64,000 bases of DNA from UBA10649 sp963749905 (GCA_963749905.1 CAVVOF010000003.1:558001-622000), one strand, 5' to 3'; shown: positions 33,874 to 43,492, numbered from the stretch's first letter. Notes: generated by a model from the letters alone, not told the origin. Numbers and translations are program-made.

Positions 33874-36336
33874 ATGGCCGTCGAGGCCGCAGAACGCCAG
33901 CCGCGATCCCGGCTGCGCGTTCGGTCATTCCGGTGGTACTCCTCCGAAGCCGGCGCGCCGGCACGCAGACGGCCGACCGATGGCGTTCTGCTGACGATCA
34001 GCGTGCTGGCCCTCCTGCTGCTGGCGCCGGTTGCCCCGGGTCCGTCGACCATCGACCAGTCCCTAACCACAGCGATCCAGGCCCTGCCATCGTGGCTCAC
34101 CTGGACCTTCACTGCCGGCTATGCGACAGCAACGCTGTGGGCTGTCGTGCTCGTGATCGTGCCCATGCTGACGCCGCATCGTCGCCTCCTGGGGCCGCTG
34201 CTCCTCCTCGCCGCGTTCATCGCCTTCGCGGTCGCCGGGCTCGCCGGAGCTTTCGCGGGGACGAGCTGGGACGGGTCCTGGGCGGCCCTGTGGACCGACA
34301 CCTCCCCGCCGGTCTACACCGCGGTCCGGGTCGGGGTGATCACGGCAGTCATCACCGCAGCGTCGCCGCACCTCGCCTATCCGATTCGGCTGGTCGGCCG
34401 CGTCCTGCTCGGCGTCGTGGCGGTCAGCGCTGTCGCGATCGGCATCGCCTATCCGATCGGCGCCCTGGCCGGCTTCCTACTGGGGGTGTCGGCCGCGGCA
34501 CTCTCGCACCTGCTCGTCGGGTCACCCGGCGGCCACCCCTCCCCCACCCGGATCGCGGAGGCACTCGCCGACTTGGGCATCGACGACGCAGATGTCATCG
34601 ACCACACGCAGACCCCATCGGGCGCCGCCACCTACTCCGCACGCCTTCCGGGGAGTGAGGCACTCTCCATCAGCGTCCTGGGCCGCGACGACTGGAACTC
34701 CCAGCTGCTGGCCTCCAGCTGGGCCACTGCCACCCGGCGCGGCGAGCACCTGAGCATCGGGACCACACGGCTGGCCCGGGTCGAGCACGCAGCGTTGATG
34801 TCCGTGCTCGCCGAGCGCGCGGGCGTCCGAGTGCCCGCCGTCGTCGTGGCAGGACGGTCGGCGGACGGTGACTGCCTCCTCGTGACGCGCGGGCCAACCG
34901 GCACCTCGCTGGCGGACCTCGCACCCGAGGACGCCCACGACGCCCTCCTCGACCAGGCGTGGCAGCTCATGACCACGCTGCACGACGCCGGGATCGCCCA
35001 CCGGCGCATAGACGGCACTCGCCTGGTTCGCGACCAGGACGGCCTGCTCACACTCACGGATTTCGCGCAGGCGCGTGCCGCCGCGGAGCCTCGCGACCTC
35101 ATGTTCGACCGCGCCCGGCTGATGGCCGCGACGGCCCTGGTGGTCGGGGCCGATCGGGCGGTCGCCTCTGCGCAGCGGGTGCTCGGCGACGCCGGGCTGG
35201 TCGCGCTGCTGCCGTTCCTGCAGCCGGCCGTCCTCGATCGCGCCACCCGGGCCCGCATCAAGGCCGGTGAGTGGGACCTGGCAGTGCTGCGCGACCGCGT
35301 TGTCTCGGTGACGGGAGCCGAGGCACCCGAGCTTGAGCAGGTTCGCCGCGTGTCCGTCCGGTCGTTCGCGCAGGCGGCCCTCATCGTCCTGGTGACCTAT
35401 GGACTGATCAGCGCGCTGTCCGGCGTCGACTTCAGCGAGATCTGGGCCGACCTCCAATCGGCCGACTGGGCATGGCTTGCGGCCGCTCTGGTGGTCGCAC
35501 CGCTGGCTCAGGTCTTCTTCGGGTTCTCGACGCTCGGCGCAACGACGGCCTCGCTGCGCTACCTGCCCGTGCTGATGCTGCAGTACGCGTTGCAGTTCAT
35601 CGCCCTGGTGCTGCCCGCCACGGCAGCACGCATCGCGATGGACGTCCGCTTCTTCCAGAGCTTCGGAGTCGCGTCTGGAGCCGCCGTCTCGATCGGCATC
35701 GTCGACAGCTTCAGCGGCTTCGTCGTCCAGTGCCTCCTCCTCATAGGGATCTCCCTGTCCAGCCTCCCCGGGCTCACCCAACCCGTGTCGACCGGGTCCA
35801 GCACCACGGATACCTCGAGTTCGACGTCCTCAGACCCGTCGGCGCTCACCATCATGCTGGCGCTCGCCCTGATATCGGTCGTGATCGTCCTGGTAGTCCC
35901 CCGCTTGCGGCGCCGATACCTCGGGCGCGTCCGAGGATCGCTGTCGGCGCTTCGTGACCAGGCAGGACAGGCCCGCGGGGCCCTGGCCGTGCTGCGCCAT
36001 CCGCGGAATGTGGCTCAGATGCTAGGAGGGAACCTCGGCGGTCAGGTCGTGCAGGCCGCCGTCCTCGGGCTGTGCCTGGCCGCCTTCGGCCAGCACGCGG
36101 CCATGTCCCAGCTCATCCTGATCAACACCGCCGTGAGCCTGTTCGCAGGGCTCATGCCCGTGCCGGGCGGGGTCGGGGTGACCGAAGCCGGCATCACCGC
36201 GGGCCTCCAAGCGATCGGCATCCCCAGTTCCATCGCGATCTCGGTGGCCATCTCGTTCCGCCTCGTCACCTTCTACCTTCCCCCGTTGTGGGGATCGATG
36301 GCGCTGCGATGGCTTCGCCGAGGCGCGTATGTCTGA
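33874..36336 (+). CDS. Flippase-like (UPF0104/LPG synthase TM) protein with kinase-like module
   Basis: 820 residues; ATG 33874 follows GGGAGGG, while GTG 33841 lacks one. The order is: N-terminal membrane part with about six helices (LLTISVLALLLLAPVAPG onward), a soluble kinase-like domain at about 235-480, then an eight-helix lysylphosphatidylglycerol-synthase-type membrane domain (VSLFAGLMPVPGGVGVTEAG near the end). In the kinase-like part the catalytic loop reads HRRIDGTRL, lacking the usual HxD, while TDFAQA keeps the metal-binding-type Asp, so it is probably a pseudokinase or binds nucleotide only. Related proteins are thought to move lipids or lipid-linked sugars. The substrate is unknown. 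Confidence 0.78.
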   Translation: MAVEAAERQPRSRLRVRSFRWYSSEAGAPARRRPTDGVLLTISVLALLLLAPVAPGPSTIDQSLTTAIQALPSWLTWTFTAGYATATLWAVVLVIVPMLTPHRRLLGPLLLLAAFIAFAVAGLAGAFAGTSWDGSWAALWTDTSPPVYTAVRVGVITAVITAASPHLAYPIRLVGRVLLGVVAVSAVAIGIAYPIGALAGFLLGVSAAALSHLLVGSPGGHPSPTRIAEALADLGIDDADVIDHTQTPSGAATYSARLPGSEALSISVLGRDDWNSQLLASSWATATRRGEHLSIGTTRLARVEHAALMSVLAERAGVRVPAVVVAGRSADGDCLLVTRGPTGTSLADLAPEDAHDALLDQAWQLMTTLHDAGIAHRRIDGTRLVRDQDGLLTLTDFAQARAAAEPRDLMFDRARLMAATALVVGADRAVASAQRVLGDAGLVALLPFLQPAVLDRATRARIKAGEWDLAVLRDRVVSVTGAEAPELEQVRRVSVRSFAQAALIVLVTYGLISALSGVDFSEIWADLQSADWAWLAAALVVAPLAQVFFGFSTLGATTASLRYLPVLMLQYALQFIALVLPATAARIAMDVRFFQSFGVASGAAVSIGIVDSFSGFVVQCLLLIGISLSSLPGLTQPVSTGSSTTDTSSSTSSDPSALTIMLALALISVVIVLVVPRLRRRYLGRVRGSLSALRDQAGQARGALAVLRHPRNVAQMLGGNLGGQVVQAAVLGLCLAAFGQHAAMSQLILINTAVSLFAGLMPVPGGVGVTEAGITAGLQAIGIPSSIAISVAISFRLVTFYLPPLWGSMALRWLRRGAYV

Positions 36337-36368
36337 CCGTTCAACCCCACCACGGAAGAGGCAGCACC

Positions 36369-37838
36369 ATGACGGAAGAGCCAAACACGAACCCCGCTCA
36401 GGTTCCCCAGTCCACCGAGCGCGCCGAACCGACTGCTCCTGCGACCAAGGTGACCCACCGGAGCGAGGCTGAGCGCGCTACTTCGGGCAAAGCCGCTCGT
36501 ACCCGTGCTCCCCTGGCCGGGCACGCCGACCTCCACGTCGGCGAACGCGCCGACCCCCTCGCGCTGCTGGCGACGCAGGCCGCCATCCGCGTGCCTGACC
36601 TCGTCCCCATCCGCTACGGCCGCATGGCCAGCTCACCGTTTGCGTTCTACCGAGGAGCCGCACTGCTGATGGCCTCGGACCTGGCGTCGACACCGAACTC
36701 GGGCCTGAACGTTCAATTGTGCGGGGACGCCCACCTCAGCAACTTCGGCGTCTACGCCTCACCCGAACGCCGGCTGGTGTTCGACATCAACGACTTCGAC
36801 GAGACGCACCCTGGTCCCTTCGAGTGGGACGTCAAGCGTCTGGCGGCCAGCCTCGCGGTCGCGGGGCGCGCCAATGGATTCTCCGCGAAGAAACGACGCG
36901 CCGTCGTGACCGGCTGTGTATCGGCCTACCGGCAGTCCATGCGCTCGCTCGCCAGCCAAGGGAACATGGCCGTCTGGTACTCCTCGCTCGACATGGACGA
37001 GTTCATGACCCAGATCAGCAGGCAGGCCGGTGCCCGACGCACAGCCAGGGCACAAGCAGTGTTCGACAAGGCACGCACCCGCGACAGCGTCCAGGCGCTC
37101 TCCAAGCTAACCCGACTAGTCGACGGGCAACACCGGATCATCAGCCAACCGCCTCTTGTTGTCCCGATCGAAGAGTTGGTCTCTGAGGACGCGGCAGCAG
37201 CGACGTACGACGAACTTCGCGTCCTAGTCCGCTCGTATCGGCGCACCCTGCAGTGGGATCGACGTCACCTCCTCGAGCAGTTCAAGCTGTCGCAGGTCGC
37301 GCGCAAGGTCGTCGGCGTCGGCAGCGTGGGCACGCGAGCGTGGATCCTTCTCTTCGAGGGTCTCAACGGCGGTGATCCGCTGTTCCTGCAGGCCAAGGAG
37401 GCCCAGTCGTCCGTCCTCTCAGGCTTCACGAAGCCGAGCGGGTTCAAGAACCAGGGCCAACGCGTCGTCACGGGTCAGCAACTCATGCAGGCCAGCAGTG
37501 ACATCTTCCTCGGCTGGCAGCACGTGTCGGGCCTCGACGGGGTACCGCGTGACTTCTACCTGCGCCAGCTGCGCGACGGAAAGGGCTCTGCCGTCATAGA
37601 GGAGATGCGACCCGACGCCATGACCCTCTACGGCCGCGTCTGCGGTCAGACGTTGGCTCGCGCGCACGCCCGATCCGGTGATCGCGTGGCGATCGCTGCC
37701 TACCTCGGTGGACGGGACCGCTTCGACAACGCCATCGCCGACTTCGCGGAAACATACGCGGACCTCAACGAACGAGACCATTCCGCGCTAACCGACGCAA
37801 TCACCGCAGGCCGCGTTGAGGCACAACTCGGCACTTAG
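36369..37838 (+). CDS. DUF2252 family protein (copy 2)
   Basis: 489 residues; ATG 36369 follows GGAAGAGG. It shares nearly every conserved block with copy 1 at 13818-15275: PIRYGRMASSPFAFYRGAA, LCGDAHLSNFGVYAS, VFDINDFDET, FEWDVKRLAAS, QVARKVVGVGSVGTRAW and TLARAHARSGDRVAI. The N-terminal extension is longer and rich in Thr, Pro and Ala. The GDAHxxN/DFDE pattern suggests an APH-like kinase fold. It lies 32 bp after the flippase-like gene on the same strand and is probably in one transcript with it and the DUF6325 pair. Confidence 0.9.
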   Translation: MTEEPNTNPAQVPQSTERAEPTAPATKVTHRSEAERATSGKAARTRAPLAGHADLHVGERADPLALLATQAAIRVPDLVPIRYGRMASSPFAFYRGAALLMASDLASTPNSGLNVQLCGDAHLSNFGVYASPERRLVFDINDFDETHPGPFEWDVKRLAASLAVAGRANGFSAKKRRAVVTGCVSAYRQSMRSLASQGNMAVWYSSLDMDEFMTQISRQAGARRTARAQAVFDKARTRDSVQALSKLTRLVDGQHRIISQPPLVVPIEELVSEDAAAATYDELRVLVRSYRRTLQWDRRHLLEQFKLSQVARKVVGVGSVGTRAWILLFEGLNGGDPLFLQAKEAQSSVLSGFTKPSGFKNQGQRVVTGQQLMQASSDIFLGWQHVSGLDGVPRDFYLRQLRDGKGSAVIEEMRPDAMTLYGRVCGQTLARAHARSGDRVAIAAYLGGRDRFDNAIADFAETYADLNERDHSALTDAITAGRVEAQLGT

Positions 37839-38029
37839 GCCAACTCCGAATCCGTCGCCGGGGCGGAGACTCGCCTCTGGCAGCCGCTGTCGAGGATCCG
37901 TCGCTTCGTCTCGTGAGCGGGAGCAACCCCCCGTCCACGCCCCCCGCACTCACGTGGATCACGCACCGAGCGCCCACCGCGTCCGATCCGTGATGTCCGA
38001 TTCCCTCCACACCCAGGACGTGGAGCCAC

Positions 38030-38245
38030 CTTGAACCCACGGACTACGCATCCGCACGATCGGGCCGTCTTCGGCGATTTCTGGCGTCACGGCCGGCATC
38101 GCGGAGATGCCCGTGCGAAATCCGTTGTTTCGCCCATCTCCCACGTTCAGTGACGAGCCGCCCGACACCGCAATCTGCGGATTCCACAGGGACTGCGGAT
38201 TGATTATCCGTGGGTTGAAGAAGAAGGGGTCAAAGAAAGGGCCAC
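38030..38245. repeat. About 200-bp direct repeat, copy R1 (att-like)
   Basis: It shares with R2 (43029-43245) the blocks CGCACGATCGGGCC, GATGCCCGTGCG, and a long 3' block containing CTGCGGATTGATTATCCG and GGGTTGAAGAAGAAGGG. R1 also has an internal inverted pair: TTGAACCCACGGA at 38031 and its near complement at 38206-38218. The ACCCACGGATA-type core resembles the T-arm/anticodon part of tRNA genes used as integration sites. The rest of the gap 37839-38310 shows no gene. It marks the left edge of a roughly 5-kb segment ending at R2. Confidence 0.75.
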
Positions 38246-38310
38246 CGCCGGCCACGCCATCGTCCCCAAGTCGCAGCGCGAGCCCGGCCCGAAGCACGGA
38301 GAAGGAGGCT

Positions 38311-41130
38311 GTGCCACCAGCGTTTGAGGGTCAGGATGACAGCGCCAAATTCCGATCCACTTCCCATCCGAACCTCGACCGCCGCACCTTCGGGTCCGGA
38401 TTGGCTAGAGTCCCAACATCCGGCTCGACTACAGGGGGAGCCACCATCGCCAGCACCCTCATCAGGACCAAGTTCTCCGCCCCGCGCTTGCGAGACGTGC
38501 TGGTATCCCGGTCTCGACTGCTCACGCTGATGGACGCCGGCGCCCACGCCACGCTCACCCTCGTCTCCGCCCCAGCCGGGTTCGGCAAGACGACGGTCCT
38601 CGCATCTTGGCTGGCGCGCGCTTCGTCTGGCTCGAAGTCCGTGGCGTTTGTGTCGCTCGACGACTCCGACAGCCACGCGGGTGCCTTCTGGCTCTATGTC
38701 GTGGCGGCGCTGAACTCAGCCGCACCAGGGATCGGGGCAGGCGCGCTGCCATTGCTCGCCGCCGGGCAGCCTCCCACCAGGGAGATGCTGACCGCCGTCC
38801 TCAACGAGATCGGGGATCATACGAACGAGGTCGACCTGATCCTCGACGACTACCACCTTGCAGACAGTCCTGAAGTCGCCGAGGGGATGACGTTCCTGCT
38901 CGAACGCCGGCCTGCGAACCTGCACGTCGTTGTCAGCACCCGAGCCGACCCCAACCTGCCGCTTGCGCGATTGCGGGCTCGTGGCGAGCTGGTCGAGATC
39001 CGCGCCCGCGACCTGCGCTTCACTGTCGACGAGACCGCGTCGTATCTCGCCGACGTCGGCGGACTTCCCATCGCATCCGCAGACGCCTCGGCCCTGGAGT
39101 CACGGACCGAGGGGTGGGCGGCCGCCCTCCAACTCGTGTCCCTGTCGATGCAGGGTCGGGATGACACCGGCGACTTCATCGCAGGGTTCGCCGGAACCGA
39201 TCGATATATCGTCGACTACCTCGCCGACGAGGTGCTCTCCCGTCAGTCCGACGAGGTTCGCGACTTCCTCGAGCGGACATCGATTCTCGACGTGCTCAGC
39301 GGGGACCTGTGCGACAGCGTCCTCGAGCGGAGCGGAAGCCGGGCGATGCTCGAGGGGCTGGAGCGCGCGAACCTGTTCCTGGTCCCGCTGGACGACCAGC
39401 GCAACTGGTACCGCTACCACCACCTCTTCGCGGACGTGCTCCAGGCGCGCCTGCGCGACGACCGGCCGGACGTCGTTCCGGCGCTGCACCTGCGAGCAAG
39501 TCGCTGGTATGAGGTGGCTGGAGACTCCGTTGCCGCCGTCCGATGCGCACTGGCCGCGGGGGCCGTCGATCGGGCTGCCGATCTCATCGAGGAGGCCACT
39601 CCGGCCCTGCAGCGCACCCGGCAGGAGGCCACCCTGCGGCGCTGGCTCGATGACGTGCCCGACGAGGTGGTCCAGCAGCGCCCGGTCCTCGCGATCGCCT
39701 TTGTCGGCGCATTGATGTCCAGTAACGAGTTCGGCGATGTCGAACGTCGCCTTGGCGACATCGAACGCCAGCTTCCCGCGATCCAGTCGGCCCTCGGCGC
39801 GGGCGGCACGAAGGGTTCGTCCGACAGTCCGCCCGTCGCGCTTGACCTTGCGGAGCTGGCCAGGGTTCCGGGAGCCGTCGAGCTCTATAGAACGGGCCTC
39901 TGCCTGGTATCCGGAGACCTGCCCGCGACGCACCGCCACGCCCGACGAGCGATCGCAGCCGCCGCCCCGGAAGATTATGTCGTCCGCGCCGGAGCCGCCG
40001 GCCTGTCTGGGCTCGCGCATTGGTCGAGCGGGGAGCTCGACGAGGCGCTCCACTCCTACGCGATTTGCATCGACGGGCTTCGCCGCGCCCAGCACATCTC
40101 CGATGCCATTGGCTGCTACCTGACCGTTGCCGAGATCCAGATGGCCCAAGGTCGACTTCGCGATGCGCAGTCCACCTATATCGAGGCGCTGAACCTGGCC
40201 GCGGGCTCCCCGGGCGGGACGCCGCGAGGAGCAGCGGACATCCGCGTCGGCCTTGCCCAACTGGCCCTGGAGCGCGGGGACCTCGATGCGGCTCGCGACC
40301 AACTCGTCGCGGCGCGCGAGCTCGGCGAAGAGCACGGTCTCCCTACGTACGCCTACCGCTCGCGGGCAGTCGCGGCAGTGCTCGCCGAAGCCGAGGGCGA
40401 CCTCGCCGGAGCCCTCGCGCTCGTGATGCACGCACAGCAGGTGTACCTCGGCGACTTCTCACCGAACGTGCGACCACTGCCCGCCATCGCGGCTCGGCTG
40501 CAGATCCGGCTCGACGACCTGGACGGGGCTGAGCGGTGGGCGCGCGACCACGACGTATCGGCGACGCAGGAGTTGTCCTACCTGCACGAGTACGAGCACG
40601 TGACGCTCGCCGAGGTCATGCTGACCCAAGGGAAGGTCCGCGCTGACCCGGCGCTTCTCATCGAGACCGAGGGCTTGCTGCAACGCTTGCTGGTCGCCGC
40701 GACGGCCGGCGGTCGGAATGCCACGGTCATCGAGGTGCTGGTCCTCCAGGCGGCCACCGCCCAGGCTCGCGGCGACGTGAGCGCATCGCGGGAACTCTTC
40801 GATCGTGCCGTGAGAATGGCGGAACCGGAGGACCAGAAGCTCGCGTTCGCACGGTCTGGCAGCATCCCGGGCGCGAGCCTCCACGTCTCGGCGGTGCCAC
40901 ACGACCATTCCGCGGCGAGCAGCCTCCCCGATCCGTTGAGCGCCCGCGAGCTCGAGGTCCTAGGCCTGCTCGCCACCGAGCTCGATGGCCCCGAGATCGC
41001 CCAGCGCCTGTTCGTGTCGCTCAACACCTTGCGCACTCATACCAAGAACATCTACGCCAAGCTCGGCGTGAAGAGTCGGCGCGCGGCCGTTCGGCGCGGT
41101 GACGAGCTAGGCCTGCTGACCAAGCCCTGA
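38311..41130 (+). CDS. LAL-type LuxR-family regulator, copy 2
   Basis: 939 residues if started at GTG 38311 (GGAGG only 2 nt upstream); TTG 38401 is an alternative, and the conserved part begins near 38450 (STLIRTKFSAPRLRDVLVSR). Walker A is SAPAGFGKTTV and Walker B is DLILDDYHLA. SRTEGWAAALQLVSLSMQG, YRYHHLFADVLQ, many TPR-like helices, and the LuxR helix-turn-helix LSARELEVLGLLATELDGPE then NTLRTHTKNIYAKLGVKSRR complete it. The start lies just after repeat R1, so an insertion may have replaced the original N-terminus and promoter. Its 3' end overlaps a convergent small partner gene by 24 bp. Confidence 0.85.
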   Translation: MPPAFEGQDDSAKFRSTSHPNLDRRTFGSGLARVPTSGSTTGGATIASTLIRTKFSAPRLRDVLVSRSRLLTLMDAGAHATLTLVSAPAGFGKTTVLASWLARASSGSKSVAFVSLDDSDSHAGAFWLYVVAALNSAAPGIGAGALPLLAAGQPPTREMLTAVLNEIGDHTNEVDLILDDYHLADSPEVAEGMTFLLERRPANLHVVVSTRADPNLPLARLRARGELVEIRARDLRFTVDETASYLADVGGLPIASADASALESRTEGWAAALQLVSLSMQGRDDTGDFIAGFAGTDRYIVDYLADEVLSRQSDEVRDFLERTSILDVLSGDLCDSVLERSGSRAMLEGLERANLFLVPLDDQRNWYRYHHLFADVLQARLRDDRPDVVPALHLRASRWYEVAGDSVAAVRCALAAGAVDRAADLIEEATPALQRTRQEATLRRWLDDVPDEVVQQRPVLAIAFVGALMSSNEFGDVERRLGDIERQLPAIQSALGAGGTKGSSDSPPVALDLAELARVPGAVELYRTGLCLVSGDLPATHRHARRAIAAAAPEDYVVRAGAAGLSGLAHWSSGELDEALHSYAICIDGLRRAQHISDAIGCYLTVAEIQMAQGRLRDAQSTYIEALNLAAGSPGGTPRGAADIRVGLAQLALERGDLDAARDQLVAARELGEEHGLPTYAYRSRAVAAVLAEAEGDLAGALALVMHAQQVYLGDFSPNVRPLPAIAARLQIRLDDLDGAERWARDHDVSATQELSYLHEYEHVTLAEVMLTQGKVRADPALLIETEGLLQRLLVAATAGGRNATVIEVLVLQAATAQARGDVSASRELFDRAVRMAEPEDQKLAFARSGSIPGASLHVSAVPHDHSAASSLPDPLSARELEVLGLLATELDGPEIAQRLFVSLNTLRTHTKNIYAKLGVKSRRAAVRRGDELGLLTKP

Positions 41131-41361
41131 ACGCATCTGCTCGTCGCTGTCGATCGTGTGCAGGGAGACCAGAGTGGCACCGATGTCGCGCAGCCGAGCG
41201 AGGATGCCGTGCAGCTGCGCCTGGTCGGTGACCGAACCGGTGATTGTGCATGTCCCGTCCCCACAGCGGGCGATGCTGAACCCGTCGAGCGAGCTGGACC
41301 AGCGGTCGTCGAGATGCCCGAAGATGCGCATCTGGTACGTCCGTCGGACGGTCGCGGTCAC
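41107..41361 (-). CDS. Small LAL-partner domain protein, single domain
   Basis: 84 residues; GTG 41361 overlaps the stop of the DUF2306 gene (GTGA). The sequence pattern is YQMRIFGHLDDRW, GDGTCTITGSV, then TDQAQLHGILARLRDIGATL and VSLHTID. The same pattern occurs twice in the protein at 60510-61001, which also lies beside a LAL regulator. An alpha/beta fold of one beta-strand pair and one helix is likely. No family name is known to me. The pairing with a LAL regulator suggests a partner or signal input for it. Confidence 0.65.
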   Translation of the reverse strand: MTATVRRTYQMRIFGHLDDRWSSSLDGFSIARCGDGTCTITGSVTDQAQLHGILARLRDIGATLVSLHTIDSDEQMRSGLGQQA

Positions 41362-42083
41362 GACGAGACACCTGCACGGGCGGGACTCTGGTCAAGGCGC
41401 ACGGACCGCCTCGACCTCCCGGATCCGTCCTGGCGACGGATGATCCACTCTGCAACGGCAAGGTTGATGAACCACGCGGACCCCATCGCGAGGTCTCCCT
41501 GCAGCACACCGTGGCCGAACAGCGCGATACCGATCCCTCCCGTGACAGCCTGCGTGCCCGCGGCGAGACCGATGGCGTAGGCACGAATCATCCAGGCGCG
41601 GTGTCCGGCGACGTCGCCCCGCCGGATCATGGTGACCCCGAGCAGGAGGCAGGCCGCCATGGCCGAGGCGAATAGCAGTCGCAGCAGGTAGAGGAGGAGG
41701 CCCGTTCCGGGCTTCGTTGCGTAGAACAGGGTCATCCAGAGCGCCGAGCCGGCGACCAGCAGGCCGGCCACGAACAGGACTCGGCCGGCGCGGCGGTGCC
41801 AGGCCGGATGCCTACGGCGGAACCGCGGCACGAGCTGGAAGGCACCAATGGCAAGGAAGGTTGCAGCGGCGACGATGTGGATCACCAAGGGGAGTGGGAC
41901 GTCCGCGAACCGGTCGTCGGCCGGGATGAGCGCGGGTCCGCCGAGCAGTTGGATCACGCGAAGAGCTCCGGCAACCAACGGGATCACAGCAAGCATCAGC
42001 AGGGCGGCGGGCACCGGCCAGCTCCTCCGCGGCAGTTGCCGGGGCGGAGGCCCCGGCACCTGCGACGTGCGACGAGTGCTCAT
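41358..42083 (-). CDS. DUF2306-family membrane protein
   Basis: 241 residues; ATG 42083 overlaps the preceding stop (TGATG). Seven to eight membrane segments carry the DUF2306 marks: PLVIHIVAAATFLAIGAFQL, FRRRHPAWHRRAGRVLFVAG, RRGDVAGHRAWMIRAYAIGL and GTQAVTGG. The conserved His in HR and HRAW may bind haem or a metal; function is unknown. It is the middle gene of a three-gene overlapping operon. Confidence 0.85.
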   Translation of the reverse strand: MSTRRTSQVPGPPPRQLPRRSWPVPAALLMLAVIPLVAGALRVIQLLGGPALIPADDRFADVPLPLVIHIVAAATFLAIGAFQLVPRFRRRHPAWHRRAGRVLFVAGLLVAGSALWMTLFYATKPGTGLLLYLLRLLFASAMAACLLLGVTMIRRGDVAGHRAWMIRAYAIGLAAGTQAVTGGIGIALFGHGVLQGDLAMGSAWFINLAVAEWIIRRQDGSGRSRRSVRLDQSPARAGVSS

Positions 42084-42764
42084 CAGACGGTCGCGTGCTC
42101 GAAGCGGGCGGTCTCGACGGCAGCCGCAACGACTGGGGAGCTCGGGTTGCTCCACAGCGAGATGCCCAGCCCGATCAGTGCGAGGCCGACCGGGACGGCC
42201 ATGGGCCGGTTGAAGGACTCGGGCAGGACGACCAGCGAGGCGGTCGCGATGGTGCCGACGGCGAGGAGTGCCGCTGCCCACCGAGCGAGGATGCGGGCCC
42301 GGAAGAGGGCGATACCGAAGATGAGTCCGCCGACCATGTAGCCGACACCGGTGACGGCGAGCACCGTGCTTCATCGCGCCGATGTCTCCCGACGGCGTGC
42401 CCCCGGCGGCGGCGACGAGGATGTCGCTCACGTATCCGGGTGTCGCGTCCACCAACGTTGGGAGGACATACGCAGAGATGACTTCGGTGCTGAACATGAG
42501 CAGGTATCCGGCACCGAAGAGCAGATACCCGATGAGTCCGAGCAGGCCGACCTGTCGAACCTGCCGCAGGTAGATTCCCGTGATGCCGACGAGGGCCAGC
42601 GCACCCATGAGCACCTTCGCCGAGTTGCGCACGACCCACTCTGTGGTGGCTACCGAGGCTGCGTCCATCGGTGGGTGGTTGATCTGGACGGCGATGAAGA
42701 TGAGCCCAGCGGCAGCAGCACTTAGGCCGGCAGCACGCGTAAGGCCGGTGGTGGTGATCGACAT
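42083..42764 (-). pseudogene. DUF4386-like membrane protein, one frameshift
   Basis: The first frame runs from ATG 42764 (GAGGAG upstream): AAGLSAAAAGLIFIAVQINH, ALALVGITGIYLRQVRQVG, GTPSGDIGAMK. Near 42364-42365 an extra base shifts the frame. The next frame then continues as LAVTGVGYMVGGLIFGIALF, ARWAAALLAVGTIATASLVV, ending FEHATV at a stop that overlaps the next gene. Without the extra base it is a normal six-helix protein of about 226 residues. Confidence 0.75.
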
Positions 42765-43028
42765 GTCGGACTCCTCGTCCCTCGGACCGAGCGGGGTGCC
42801 GGCCATGTCAGCGACGGTAGGGATCGACGTGGTGAGAGCACATCACCAGATGATGTGACTGAGGTGGTGATTCGGCCCTGGTGGTCACCTCAGGCTGCCG
42901 GTTACCTTCGACGCTGCAACCTCCGCCACACGGGTGGCGAGCTTCGGTGCCCGTCAGGCGAACGCCTTCCTCGGGCGAGCAACCTCCAGCGAACCTAGCG
43001 CCACCTAGATGCAACAGCCGAAGCAACT

Positions 43029-43245
43029 GACTTCGCGTCCGCACGATCGGGCCAACCTCACCGGTTTCAGCCCACCAAGCCGGACTCGCGAGGATGCCCG
43101 TGCGGAATTCGCAGTTTGCCCCGTCGGGGACGGAGCATCGCCACTCCCACGATGCGCGCGATCTGCGTATTCCACATGGGCTGCGGATTGATTATCCGTG
43201 GGTTGAAGAAGAAGGGATCAAAGAAGGGGCCAACACCGCGAAACG
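43029..43245. repeat. About 200-bp direct repeat, copy R2 (att-like)
   Basis: Homologous to R1 at 38030-38245, with the 3' block containing CTGCGGATTGATTATCCG and GAAGAAGGGATCAAAGAAGG closest. It lies 27 bp before the tRNA-Lys-like fragment at 43273. In the remainder of 42765-43492 I see no gene; reading frames here, including one with RRGLEPRTYGL, are translations of the tRNA fragment. Confidence 0.75.
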
Positions 43246-43272
43246 ACAACGCTTGTTGTCGCATTGCAGCCC

Positions 43273-43339
43273 GAAACCTGTTGCAGCGCAACGACTTTCG
43301 AGTGGGTCGCCGGGGGCTCGAACCCCGAACCTACGGATT
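43273..43339 (-). repeat. tRNA-Lys 3'-fragment direct repeat, copy 1
   Basis: 67 bp, identical to 46016-46084 apart from a 2-nt indel. On the minus strand the end reads AATCCGTAGG, then the T-arm GGGGTTCGAGCCCC and the acceptor GGCGACCCAC: the 3' part of a tRNA gene from the base after the anticodon. The 5' half and the anticodon are missing here. Such fragments are left when an integrative element inserts into a tRNA gene. Confidence 0.8.
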
Positions 43340-43431
43340 GCGAGCCCGGGAGAACCGCATGGCTATGACCGAAATGTCAGCAGTACCAACGCATCTCAGC
43401 GCAGCCAGACCGCTCCAGACCCACCCAGACA

Positions 43432-43460
43432 GGTACGTTTGGGGCTAACGCTGGGGCTAA
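43432..43460. repeat. Arm-type repeat, copy 1
   Basis: GGTACGTTTGGGGCTAA followed by a second GGGGCTAA 12 bp on. It is almost identical to 45949-45977. The doubled GGGGCTAA motif next to a tRNA fragment resembles integrase arm sites of an attachment region. Confidence 0.65.
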
Positions 43461-43492
43461 TCGTGCGGATTCGCTGTGCGATGAAGCGGTGC

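Noticed and set aside
38107..38310. N-terminal extension of LAL regulator 2 from ATG 38107
   Set aside because: This part is repeat R1 sequence, which also occurs at 43.1 kb where it is not coding; a later start is more likely.
43301..43450. Open frame containing RRGLEPRTYGL as a gene
   Set aside because: This string is a familiar false translation of tRNA T-arm/anticodon sequence; the DNA is a tRNA-Lys fragment.
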